Below are positions 41,669-53,182 of a stretch of DNA of 64,000 bases, in pieces. A model generated the notes under the pieces. The model saw nothing but the letters and a program-made list of their open reading frames with translations, had not been told where the DNA came from and did not search any database. The position numbers and the translations under genes were made by a program. This stretch comes from Haberlea rhodopensis (Eukaryota > Streptophyta > Magnoliopsida > Lamiales > Gesneriaceae). The stretch lies in NCBI GenBank assembly GCA_907163345.1, contig CAJQUN010000969.1:62001-126000 (forward strand), read 5' to 3'. The first letter of the stretch is position 1. The number at the start of each line of letters is the position of its first letter.

Positions 41669-44196
41669 TGTGATATTCCCGAAATAATTATATACATTTG
41701 AGCATTAATTATGTTTATGTGATTATTTACGGTGTTAATTGTAGGGTCGTCCTACCTTAACATGATTATAATAACGTATTATGGACTAAACATGCATTAA
41801 TAACATCTTAGGGTTCCGGTTGTAGCCTTGAGCTAATAGGGTTACATGCCAAAATAAAATTTCAAAATCTAATTAATTACATTCTCGATAATGAATGTTA
41901 AAGCTATAGATTTACACTACTCCTAGAGTATAGACTATTCAAAAATCCTTTATCCTAAATTCTTTCATGTTCCTCGTAGCTCACTGCCTCAACCCGACCC
42001 TTAGCCCTTCAGTCCAAGAGTGTACCTACAGGAACAACCCATCATGAGCATGTACATCATTACTTAACATCATAAGATAATGGCATATAAATAAATGTAT
42101 GAAATAGTCGTTAACATATACTTCCTGGTTAATCGCATTAACCTCTTTTGTTGTCCCTGTTTCATATTCATACATGTAATCATTAGTTCTTGACATAAAT
42201 GATTAAAATCGTACTTCACTTATATACCCATAATCAACAATGTTAATTAGAAATGGGAATGTTCGGGCCCTATTATGTCAGCGGCTCAATTGGCCCCCTC
42301 GCTCGACATATAGCGGTACTGTGATACCACTCGCTACACCTTGATAACAGATGTATCTCCTCGCTAGCTATGTCAACGGTAAGTACCTTCCTCGCTTGCC
42401 CATAACAACCACCGGAACACTCTACCATTCCCAATAACATAGTTTAACATACATCATCATCATCATCATATCATCTTTACTTATCATAGACATCATAACA
42501 TCTTTACTTATCATAAACATCATAGCATCATCATATTACATAATTACTTATGCAATCATTGTATAGTCATAGTATAGAAGTGTGTTTTACCGTCCGATGC
42601 CCGTACGTTTCTTACGTACCTTAATCTCAAAAGTGGAGAAGTTGAAGAACTTTATCTCCTTGAAGTTGTGGGTACCTAGGATGGTTCTACACAACCATAC
42701 AAATCGATATTAGAAGCCAATTATAGTCCAATATCCAAAAATCCCACAAAATAACCAAAAACACACATTTTTGCATCTCGCGATCGATCGCCTCCCAGGC
42801 CCGATCGATCGCGAGATCATACTGGGCGATTCTAAAATTTTCAGCCCTTGGCAATCGATCGCCACTTTTGGCGCGATCGATCGCCAGCCTCGCCGATCGA
42901 TCGCCCAAATGTGGCGATCGATCACCAAATGTTACTGGCGCCTACTGGTTGCGCGGGATCGATCGCCAAAAACGGGCGATCGATCGCCGCTGCCTGTACG
43001 CGGAAAAACACCATTTTTGTACCTTAACTTCTTCGCCAACCTCAACAACACTTAAACCAACAACCCAAAAACATAAAAAACACTCCAAACCTTCATTTAA
43101 CATCATTGAACAACCAAAAATCCTACACCCATCCAAAAATCATACCAACCCAAAATAAACCCATTTCAAACAATCAAAACCATTTCAAAATCAAACCAAA
43201 CATCATAAAAACTTTAGGAAGGGTTCCATACCTCTTGAGGACTCCAAATCCTACCAAAATCTCACAAACAAAGGTTTTGAGAAGATTTCTCCTTCCTCTT
43301 TGGCTCAAATTCGAAAATGTGAAGTGGGTTGGGTTGGGGATGAGATTTGGGGAATTAGTAAAGTGATTGATAAAGGTGGGGGGGGGGGGGGGGGGGGGGG
43401 TAGTGGGGTAATGGTTATAAAGGTTAATTAAAATTGTACCCCAACAATTAACATGATGTATAAAATACCCAAACATGGTATTTTAAAAGCATTTTACAAA
43501 AATGCCCAAACTCTCAATAACTTCATATCTTCCACATAATTATCAATCGACATAATTAAATCATGTTAACACCTCATTTCCAACATGCATAACATGTACC
43601 CTGAAATGCAACCCCCAGGTCACGCTTATCATGTGACTAAGCATTTCATCAAGATAATTAATTCCAACACATAAATCAATTATCACCATAATTCATCATA
43701 TAAACATAATTAATGCCCAAATTGCATATAATTATTTCGGGGACATCACATTAATTAATTTAATGAGGGAATTAATTAATATGAGAAATGCTTAGTCACA
43801 TGGTGGGCGTGACCTGGTAATGCATTTCGGGGTGCATGTTATGCATATTGGGAAATTGGGTGTTAACATGGTTTAATTATGATGGTTAATGATTATTTGA
43901 CAAAGCATGTATTTAATTGAAGTTTTGGTGCATTTCTAGAAAATGCTTTTAAGATATCATGTGGGGATATTTTATACATCATGCTACCCCTCTCACACTT
44001 TACTCTCTTACCACTCTTAATAAACTCCCCCAACCCTTATTCCCCAATAAACCCAAAACGTTCTTGGCAAGGGAGAAGGAGAGAAAACTTGGGGAAAGCT
44101 TGCCATTGCTTGATTCTTGCAAGGAGTTTGAAGCTTCAAGTGGTATAAACCCTCCTAGTGTTATTCTCATGTATTTTGATAAGAAAAGGGTTTGTG
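41669..44196 (+). repeat. Gyp-E 3' LTR, interrupted by solo LTR G and truncated by Copia-H
   Basis: Pieces 41669-41739 and 43756-44196. The second piece is contiguous through the site that F occupies in the 5' LTR (about 43833), which gives the empty-site sequence. The remaining 1.5 kb of this LTR should lie right of Copia-H, beyond the window. Confidence 0.93.
41740..43750 (-). repeat. Solo LTR G, reverse orientation (Gyp-A family, 2011 bp)
   Basis: The reverse complement begins TGTGATGTCCCCGAAAT and ends CCCTACA, as in Gyp-A. TTAAT flanks both sides (41735-41739, 43751-43755); the intact site is in the Gyp-E 5' LTR at about 34355. Contains the GTACGT hairpin (42603-42619), GATCGATC palindromes (42779-42986), AGCGA/CCGCT hairpins (42290-42385), a GATGAT stretch (42440-42540) and a run of 23 G (43378-43400). 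Confidence 0.95.
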
Positions 44197-44233
44197 TGTT
44201 GGGAAAACGATTTCTAAGTTTTGGTAATTACAA

Positions 44234-44640
44234 ACCGGATATTAAAGATCAACTGGATGAAGTCCTACCGGATAACACAGATCAACTGGATGAAGTCCTA
44301 CCGGATAACAAAGACCAACTGGATAAAGACTCCTACCAGGTGAAGACATAAACTGGATGCCTACCAACTGGATAGACATCAACTGGACAAGACATAAACT
44401 GGATGGCTACCAACCGGACGAAGACATCAACTGGATAAGACATCAACTGGATGGACATCAACCGGACAATACATCAACCGGATAAGACATCAACCGGATG
44501 AAGACATCAACCGGATGAAGTCATCAACTGGATGGACATCAACCGGACAATACATCAACCGGACAATACATCAACCGGGTGAAGACATCAACTGGGTGAA
44601 GACATCAACCGTACAAGCTATCAACCGGATAAACTTAAAC
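44234..44640 (+). repeat. Short tandem CAACYGGAT units in Copia-H LTR
   Basis: Irregular array with 17- to 33-bp spacing, each with CAACTGG or CAACCGG then ATGAAG, ATAAGA, ACAATA and similar. It lies upstream of the TATA box, at the position of the 78-bp CCGG repeats of Copia-1. Both fit the repeated CCGG-containing motifs known from Sirevirus LTRs. Confidence 0.85.
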
Positions 44641-44966
44641 TGGATGGACATCTACTGACAACTATCAACTGAATAGTCTCTCACTGAACAAGGACATCAA
44701 CTGGTCATAAGAGGATGAACGACCAGTTGAACAAAGAAAACCAGCAGAAGTCTAAGCTTCCAGTTAGAGCACTAAGCAACGAGACAAAATCAGTACAACA
44801 TTCTCTGACAAAGGTACAACAGAGCGGTGCACCCTGCTATATCTCCGCCACCATTACCGTCAGAGTGAAAAGAGCCGTTGCTTTACAAAATAGGAAAGAA
44901 GACAATATGAAATTGGAAAGCTAATCTCTTCCATATACAGAAAGGCTACCGTTGGACATCCAAACC

Positions 44967-44974
44967 TATAAATA
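44967..44974 (+). promoter_or_regulatory. TATA box of Copia-H LTR
   Basis: TATAAATA downstream of the CAACYGGAT array and about 620 bases before the LTR end. Confidence 0.7.
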
Positions 44975-45590
44975 CATCCAAGCAGAGAATGAAGAGGTGC
45001 TGAGCGATTTTCAACTAAGAGATATACTTCAAAGTAAACAAGAAAGTCATACTACTGATATTACAAACGTTCAGCAAAGAGCAGACAAACAGCAAAACTG
45101 AATCTGTGATAGATTATCTTCAATTGAAGTCTGCTGCTCAAAAAACTCTCAAAGCTAGAAAGTTTATTCTGTAAAGAGTGTTATAGAATCCATTGTAACC
45201 AAAAGTTAAGAAGAGTGTGATTGCTAGGAGTTTAGGCCAAGTGTGTTAGTGCCTAAGAAGGTTGTATACTGTAAAGTGTAAACCAAGTCTTCTAGTGAAT
45301 CCTTCCTGCAAAGGAAGAAGGGGAGACGTAGAAGCGTTGTGTTTCGAACTTCCAGAAACAACTCTCGTGTTATTTGTTTATTGCTTGATTACTTCAGTTT
45401 TATTCCTCACAAGTTCTGTAGACGTCTTCCGCACTATAATAAGTGTCTACTGACTTGCCTGATATTGAGAAGCAACTGTAATACTTAACAGTTTACAGTT
45501 AACCAGAAAATAAATCGAAATTGTATCTAGAATTTATTCAACCCCCCCCCCCCCCCCCCCCCTTCTAAACACTACCCCGATCCTAACAAG

Positions 45591-45602
45591 TGGTATCAGA
45601 GC
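45591..45602 (+). other. Primer binding site of Copia-H (tRNA-iMet)
   Basis: TGGTATCAGAGC, two bases after the LTR end (CTAACA|AG). Confidence 0.95.
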
Positions 45603-45646
45603 TTAGGTCTTCTCAATCTTGAGAAATTACCATTTACCAAAAACTG

Positions 45647-46744
45647 ATGGCCTCATTCAGCAAGATTCCAATGTTTAAGAAAGACGAATATGATGACTGG
45701 AGAATCCGTATGCAAGCACATCTAAGTGCTCAAGATGATGATATGTGGTATGTAATCACTGAAGGACCTTTGAAGATCATGAAAATCAATACAACTGCTT
45801 CTATCACAAGTGGTGATCCACAAATGGTAGAAAAGGAAAGATCTCAATGGTCAAATGAAGACAAGAAAAAAGCAAATCTAGACAACGTTGCTAAGGACAT
45901 TCTGTTCAAAACTTTGGACAAAAATATGTTCAACAAAATAAAACTGGAATAATTAATGAACTAAGCAGTCTGGGTAAGGAGTTACCCAACAGAGAAGTCA
46001 CTCTCAAAGTAATGAGAGGTCTACCAAGAGAATGGGATGTCAAGACCATTGCTATGAGAGAATCGAAGGACATCAACAAGATAGATCTACATGATCTGTT
46101 TGCTGATTTAAAAGCCTATGAATTCAAATTAGGCATTCGGTTGAAGATGAACCAAATACCAGTCAACCAACCAAAGCTCTCACTGCATCGGAGTCTCTGC
46201 CTACTCCTACAGAAATGACTCCAGAAAAGATGTGTAATGATGCTATGGCAATGTTTGTAAAGAAATTTGGGAAATTCATGAAGAAGAATCAGAGACCTTA
46301 TCAATCATATCCTCGGAGGCAGAATTCCAAAGGAAATTCAGAAGAAGAAGAGCGAGTATGCTTCAACTGCCTCAAACCAGGGCACTTCATTGCGGACTGT
46401 CCTAAACCCAAAAAGGATGATCACAAAAGAGGATCCAAGGATTACAGAAAATCCAAAGAAACCAGAAGATCATCCAAAAAGGACAGAGATCAAAAAGTCT
46501 TGATGGTAGAAGAAAGTAAGAGCAAATAGGCTGATTCTGAATCAGAATCAGAAGAGTTAACTAGCTCATTCAGCAAGAGTGAAGACGAGGAAGTCCACTG
46601 CTTAATGGCAAATGATGAAAATGAGGTACATGAATCTAACCTATCTGAATTTACACATAGTGAACTTACCAATGCATTGCAGGACATGATCAATGAGTAT
46701 CGGACGCTGTATGAATCTTTTGAAAGCTATAAGACTGAGCACAC
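45647..46744 (+). pseudogene. gag: Copia-H gag, N-terminal to LARD-D insertion
   Basis: ATG at 45647 (MASFSKIPMFKKDEYDDW), the usual copia gag start with WRIRMQAHL. At about 45950 the reading jumps frame from FNKIK to INELSSLGKE, which in related elements is separated by roughly 60 residues, so an internal deletion is likely. A further shift near 46168 leads into the nucleocapsid with an intact CCHC knuckle CFNCLKPGHFIADC (about 46360). TAG at 46527-46529. The acidic stretch after it ends at the LARD-D insertion (46744). Confidence 0.88.
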
Positions 46745-49176
46745 TGTGATGACCAGAGATTATGGATGTTAATCCCGGAGTGTTAATAACCCGTAAAGTT
46801 GTTTTACGTGGCGATTTGGAGTTAATCGCGGTGTTGGGCCTTCTGGGCTCGTTTATTTGGGTAGTTGGGATTGTTGGATCCCGAGGTTGAGATCGTATTC
46901 TCATTTCGGTGAAAACCTGTGAGTTGGGTTTTTAGTGTGACTCAGAATCTCGGGTGCTTTGTGTGGGCACCGGTAGGGGGTTTTTGAGTTAGAGAGAGAA
47001 TTTTTGAAAACAGATGATTTTTAATGAATCATGATGTATTTGTGGGGCTATTAGTATTTCGGGGTATTTTTGCTATAAATACAAGTTGAACCCGAGATTT
47101 TAATTATCGGAGCCATTTTTTCCCCACATTTTCCCATCACCCTCTCTCTTCCCCGCGTAGCTTTCCCGATCTGTGCGACCCCCCGCCACTTCAAGCGCCG
47201 TCCGGCCGCCGTTCGGCGCGTGCAACCCGCCGTTGGATTCGTCTCTCCGAGGCGCAGCTATTCATACCAACAATTCGAAGTTTGGTCGTGATTTGAGCTC
47301 GGATTTCTGCAGAAAGCGCTAGGGTTCGTCACTGGATTCTGTTCGATTTTTTGGGCTCGATTTTGGTACGTTTTTGGGGCTTTTCATTGGGTGTTTTTGG
47401 GGCGTTTTTGTGCTGCTTTTGGGTCGAATATTTCACATTTTGTGATTCATAAATTTGTTGCCAATTGGTTCGAATTTTGGTGTTCCTTGTTTCGAAAATC
47501 TTGTTGATTTTTGGATAGATTCTTATGCTTCACATGGTCCAGCTTTTGAGTCACCTTGGTGATGCATTGTGGTTCGAATTCTTGCTGTTGGCTCACGGGT
47601 TAGAGTTCAAAAATTGGGGTTTTGGCATGTGCGGCGATTATTCATGTTGTTGATTGATTAATTCATGTTTAGATGAATTATGGTGTTTAATTGGGTTCGA
47701 TTTGTGTTGTGAATGTTCGAAAATTTGTGGGGAATTCTTGAGCAATTTTCGATATTGGTTTATTGTCGTGTGTTGACAATATTTTTGAGGGTTATGGGTG
47801 TGCTTGAGCATGGGTTGCATGTTCGTAATTAATTGTGAATTAATTTATCGTGTTAGCACATCGTTCCTCGGGACATGGAACTCGAGCAAGGTTTGGCTCG
47901 GACTTCGGAGATTTAAGGTACGTGCGACGTACGAGCATTACTTTATATGAGAGCATTTGTGAAATGCTTAATGTATATTGACTTCATCGATGGTTGTGCG
48001 CATGGCATATTTATGTGTTGATATATATGGGGTACTGGGCCTATATGACTATTGTACGGCATTTGAGATGCCTGAGAATGATCGTGGGATCATGTACTCA
48101 TTATAAGACATGTGAGATGTCTAGGTATAATGGAAAATTGGTAAAATAAATGCTAGGCATTTGAGCTATCTATGATTGATAGCGAAATTGAGGAATCAGT
48201 ACTAGATATTGAGATATCTATATTTGTATGTATAAAGAACTTGGAATCATTGATTATTGATACTTGAGAATCAGGCATGCTATGAGTTAAATCAATGTGT
48301 TGATTTACTGATTTATGAGATTTGATGAGTTTGATGATTGTGAGAACAGGGACAGTACACGGAATCCCGGATGAGGATGTTGCCATCCAGGGAGTATCAT
48401 TTAAAATTCATTAATATTTACTTGTGTTGTAAATTATGAATTTCATTATTGTGATTATGAGATTTTGTGTATTGGTATGCTCACCTCGTTGGAGGCTTGT
48501 CTCTGTTGGGGCAGGTGAACAGGTGCATCGATGGTTGTGGAGCTGAGCTCGAGCTGTTGATTGGATGTACTTCCAGGATCGTGGTACCAGGGCTTGATGG
48601 AGCACGGTATCGTATAGAGTACATATATACACCTGAGGATTAAATACATATTCATGATGCTCGCATGTGAGCACGATTATACTTGTATATGGGTTGTATA
48701 TAAAGGCATGAGCTTTTCTCTCTTTCATTCTATGTTGCATGCAATTAAGGGTAGAATTGCTAATGATATGAGAGTCGATGGTGTATTATGTGGGGGTTGA
48801 AACCCACTTTTGTCGTCTTGTGTGTGTTGTCTTCCCTGGCTGGGAATTTACTTGGTATTGCTGCATTCTGATGAGTATTATGTTTTCCCTGGCCGGGAAT
48901 TATGTTATGTGTTGTGCTTTTATTTCGGGATAGCTCAATTTACGGGGAGACTCTGCCCAAATTTTTATAAAAGTCCACAATGTAAAAAGTGGCAAAATGG
49001 GGTTGGTAATGGGCAACTCTATGAGTCTATATGTTAGTAGAGATGATCTTATAACGTTGAATATTAAAGGAATTTTGTAAGCATCATCTGAGTTTCCCGA
49101 TTGATTTGTATAGAAGCATGTGCCACACATAGTGGTTAATACACTAATCAAGGGTTAAGGGCTAGGGGTCCTTACA
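46745..49176 (+). repeat. LARD-D 5' LTR (2432 bp)
   Basis: TGTGATGACC...TCCTTACA. TATAAATA at 47074, GC-rich leader (47140-47260), GTACGT hairpin (47918-47932), TGAG hairpins at 48058-48072, 48106-48122 and 48204-48219. Lacks about 11 bases (GCGCCCGCCGC) present in the 3' LTR near 53636. Confidence 0.95.
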
Positions 49177-52100
49177 TTAGTGGTATCAGAGCAGTGGTTA
49201 GCTCTTTGGGGCTGTTGAGGGCCTGGAACATGCTGATAGGGATGAGTAACACATATTTATGCATGATAGTAGTTAGTGTGGCGTGACACAACTATTTTGC
49301 TTATGTGCATTTGTGATATGTGATCATAGTGAAACAATTATATGTCATGACATCTATAGAATCATAATATAACTTGTTGATTATGATTGTGAGTTGTGAC
49401 ACAGGGACAACCAAGTGGAGCATTTTGAAATGCATTGGGATACAGGAAGTACTTTGTACTCATAGTTTATGCATTTACTCATTATAATCATATTGTGTGG
49501 AATATGGATTATCGTATGCTCATGGTTTGGAATTGTTCCTGTAGGGACACTATGACGTGGAAAGGCTAAGGCCATGGTTGAAAAGACACGAAACGGTAAC
49601 CTGCATTTTATATACATCTTGAAATTATGCATTGTGGTTGCATGTATACATGTAGTGATGATTTTAATGCTTTGCCGCCAAATGTTGAAGCGAGGGGTCG
49701 GAGTACCGCATGTCGCATTTGAGCGAGGTGCATTAAAATACACTCATGATGATGTATGTTGGTATATGGATTATGCTTTGTGATGCAGGTGTGGATGAAA
49801 TACTTGGTGAATATCCCATGAGTCATTGTTATGGATGAGTGATGATTTTAAATGCTTGCCGCTATTTTTTGTTTTGTGCCGCTAAAATGTGAAGCGAGGG
49901 GTGGGAGCGCCGCATGTCACATTGAAGCGTGGTTAGCATATGAGGCGAGGAAAGAATATTTGCCGCTAAAATGTGAGGCGAGGGTTGGGAGTACCGCATG
50001 TCCATTTAAGCGAGGTTATTCTATGCCGCCTATATGTGAAGCGAGGGGTGGGAGTACCGCATGTTTTATTTGAGCGAGGGGCATTAAAATACACTACCGT
50101 GACAATGACTAGGGATCGGCTATATTGACTGGCGATGGTTCTTGCCGCCATGTATATTGATAGCGATGGTTCATGCCGCTATATTGACTGGCGATGGTTC
50201 TTGCCGCCATGTATATTGATAGCGATGGTTCATGCCGCTATATTGACTGGCGATGGTTCTTGCCGCCATGTATATTGATAGCGATGGTTCATGCCGCTAT
50301 ATTGACTGGCGATGGTTCTTGCCGCCATGTATATTGATAGCGATGGTTCATGCCGCTATATTGACTAGCGATGGTTCTTGCCGCCATGGATATTGATAGC
50401 GATGGTTTATTCCGCTATATTGACTGGCGATGGTTCTTGCCGCCATGTATATGGATAGCGATGGTTCATTCCGCTATATTGATTGGTGATGGTTCTTGCC
50501 GCCGGATATATTGCTAGTGATGCCTCTTTCCGCTATTATGTGGACGATGATTCATGCTCAGGTGTATAGCGAGGTTTCATGCCACTTATTATATGACGAG
50601 GTGTCATGCCGTCGATTCTATAGCGATGGATTGTGCCGCTATGTGCTCAGCACAGGATTTTGCCGCCTTCGAGCGATGGGTGCTGACTATGTACTATTAT
50701 CGAGCGACGGAGACAGGTATGCCGCTATATTGATAGCGATGAGGTATGGCATATTACTTGTGTTAGCATTATTGTGGATACTATGTGTTGCTAGATATAT
50801 GCCATGTGTTTGACAATGAGATTATGGATGTCGTGTATTGCCATGTACCGTCGTATGTTTGACGATGTTAGTCGGATGTCATATGTTGACATATGCCGTC
50901 ACGGGATGACGATGACATAGTTGATGTTCTATGTAAACGTGTGGCGTCGTTTTGATGATTAATACATTTATGTTATGTATTTGGTTATATGGTTTGAGTG
51001 CCTTGGTGGGCACATGGTAGTGTCTGAGTCACTAGTTGACGAGACCATTATGCCGAGCAAGTTGCTCGAGGAACTATTGGGTGCGCCGTATAGGAATTAT
51101 ACCGCAGCACATATTCGAAGTATATATTTGTCGAGCAATGATACCCTTGGGTATGCTCGTTGGTTTGGCTAGGGCCAAGTGTTTGGTGGTAAGAGTAGTC
51201 ATTGAGGAAACTACTCGCTTGTGTTGTGACGTAGGGTAGACATGGTTACACCCACCCTGAGGGTGTGGGATAAGTCTTAACGGATTACAACTGCATCATA
51301 AGTGAGCAAGGACACCGGGTTGTCCATTGTGCTTGGTATTTTAGAGATATGTCGGGCGATGACCCATTACTCTAACGGTTTGTACGGTATGGCATACCGA
51401 GATTGAACATATGGTTTGTTGGTGGGCTTGATATGAGCCTATGGAGACAGCGCTTTGCTAGCCAGATATCGTGGTAATGATATAGTGTGATTGTTGGAGC
51501 CATGATACTGCTCGTTGGAATCAAGTTTGGCAAATCGTAAGGTGATACGATGTGGATTGTGGTGGACTCTAGTAGTCACCATGTCATTTGAGGTTGAGGT
51601 TGTGCATGCCTCACTGAAACGTGTATACGTTTATGTTTAATTTTGGTGAGACTTGTCTGGGACAGCTCATGATGTTGGAGTACCAACGAGAGAGTCATCA
51701 GGTCGTTATTGACTCGATCTGAGGGAACCCGTGTATTTAGGATGAAATGGGTGTTATTGTATCCAGTTTTTCCGAACAGTGGTTCGAGACTTGTGAATCT
51801 CGAGTTCGATGGCATTTCCCTTGTAAGGAAGGAGGTAGTATTATACCTATTTGGGAATCTTTGAAGGATTCGGTAAGTTGGTACGTGTGGTGTTGACTTT
51901 GGGAATCACGCCGTGTTGTTGATCGTCGATTTTCATCCTCCACTGAGTAGGGAGTGACTCAGAATTGATAGTTGTGTTTGGGGGCTTAGGGGCATGTTGT
52001 AGATACCCGAGCCAAGTGCATTGAGTATGCATGTGATGTCAGTGCTTAGGCAGGTATACCGGTGAGTGTACGGATACCAGTTATCGATTTCCTTTTGTCA

Positions 52101-53182
52101 AGCATAGAGTATGCTATTTTTGGATGGTTAAATCTCTGGTGAGAGATATGGAACACCTTGAGATTGGGAATCTCTATGGCACGATAATTATGAGGAACAA
52201 TCGTGAAGTTAGTTGACTCCCTTGAAGATGGATTATCTTGTGTGGGTTAAGGTATTTCCTTATTGGTGTTTTCCTCCGAGTTATGCGATAGCCTTCCCAT
52301 GTTTGGATTGTTAAATCCTAGGATTGCCAAGGGATGGCAGGAATTCGGATTTTTTTGGGTGTCGCTGTCGACACAAGCGTTGAGGATGCAATGAGTTTAT
52401 TGCATGTCCTTTCAGAATTTGAACTCTGTGGAGTCTCGATGGTTTATTTATGATCAGGATGTGATCCTTGGAATATCCGGATGTGGACATCTTGTGAGAT
52501 GTCTTTTGTGTGAATCTGTGGCCGTGAGTTGCCCAAATTGAGTTGCAATGATGCGACTGCTCATTTGATGGAGGAGGTTTGGAAGTGGAGACCAGGTTTG
52601 GTATGTGTACACCGTGGTATACTAGTGTTTTCCTCGTAATGATGTGTGTTAGACATCGCGAGTCATGATAGAGATGTCTTTGAATGATATCTACGATAGA
52701 ATCGGGAGCGATTCGAATCCTTGCAGTTTCAGTTGACTAACTGCTTTGGATTGTTAGCGCTGAGTTGTGCTGACGCTCTTTGACGTTATGATGGATTTGG
52801 AAGTCTATTCCACACCAGAGATTGACACGAGGTCAACGCTCTCACGGTTGAGGTGTCATTCAGGGTGCGTTCTTACTAGTTGTATTAGAACTGAGGATGA
52901 CTGTCTGATTTACAGTCGTAAGTATTGGTTGTTTTGCAGTCATGAGGGACTGACTTTTGGGATGAACCGCATCGAGGTATGTTTTGCCTCTTGGATGATA
53001 TGTTGGTTTTGGTATGTCGCTATGTTTCAGAGTTCGATGTGAGATAAGTATTCTCGAGGTTTTTAAGACGATTCTGATATGGTCAGGAATCGAGGTTATG
53101 ACTTCTTGTAGTTGTGTAGCCCGGGTGTTACGTGATACACCGGTGCTAATTTCGAGGACGAAATTCTTTTAGTGGGGGATAT
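49177..53182 (+). other. LARD-D internal region, non-coding
   Basis: About 49330-49740 resembles chromovirus LTR sequence (GACAACCAA and TTGTTCCTGTAGG blocks, as in the Gyp-E LTR at 38270-38410). AGCG/CGCT hairpins run from 49670 to 50100, and the 59-bp array from 50119 to 50520. From about 50516 to the PPT it is collinear with LARD-B 25200-27895. No gag or pol domain. Confidence 0.85.
50119..50520. repeat. 59-bp tandem array of paired mini-hairpins, LARD-D
   Basis: About seven units, each with stem TGGCG/CGCCA (loop ATGGTTCTTGC) and stem ATAGCG/CGCTAT (loop ATGGTTCATGC). Period is 59 bp, for example GGCGATGG at 50131 and 50190. Unit order and period match the LARD-B array although sequences differ. 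Confidence 0.95.

Larger units (their letters stand above)
34268..44196 (+). mobile_element. Gyp-E: chromovirus with RT/RNase H deletion, 3' end interrupted by Copia-H
   Basis: TGTGATATTCCC starts both LTRs (34268, 41669). Internal part: primer site, gag, protease, integrase, chromodomain, pre-PPT hairpin and purine tract. The 5' LTR contains solo LTR F; the 3' LTR contains reverse solo LTR G and is cut at 44196 by Copia-H. It inserted into the MULE transposase gene. LTR segments 36799-37158 and 43838-44196 differ at only a few positions. Confidence 0.93.
44197..45588 (+). repeat. Copia-H 5' LTR (1392 bp)
   Basis: TGTTGGG...CCTAACA. Contains about twenty short units alternating CAACTGGA and CAACCGGA (44234-44640), TATAAATA at 44967, and near the end a run of 21 C (45542-45562) followed by TTCTAAACACT. 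Only the end segment resembles the Copia-1 LTR. Confidence 0.95.

Noticed and set aside
42687..43158. ORFs rich in SIARDRS or DRSP peptides in LTRs (also 14294, 30488, 35488, 61769)
   Set aside because: These are readings of the GATCGATC palindrome clusters; the peptides follow the DNA repeat and are interrupted differently in each copy.
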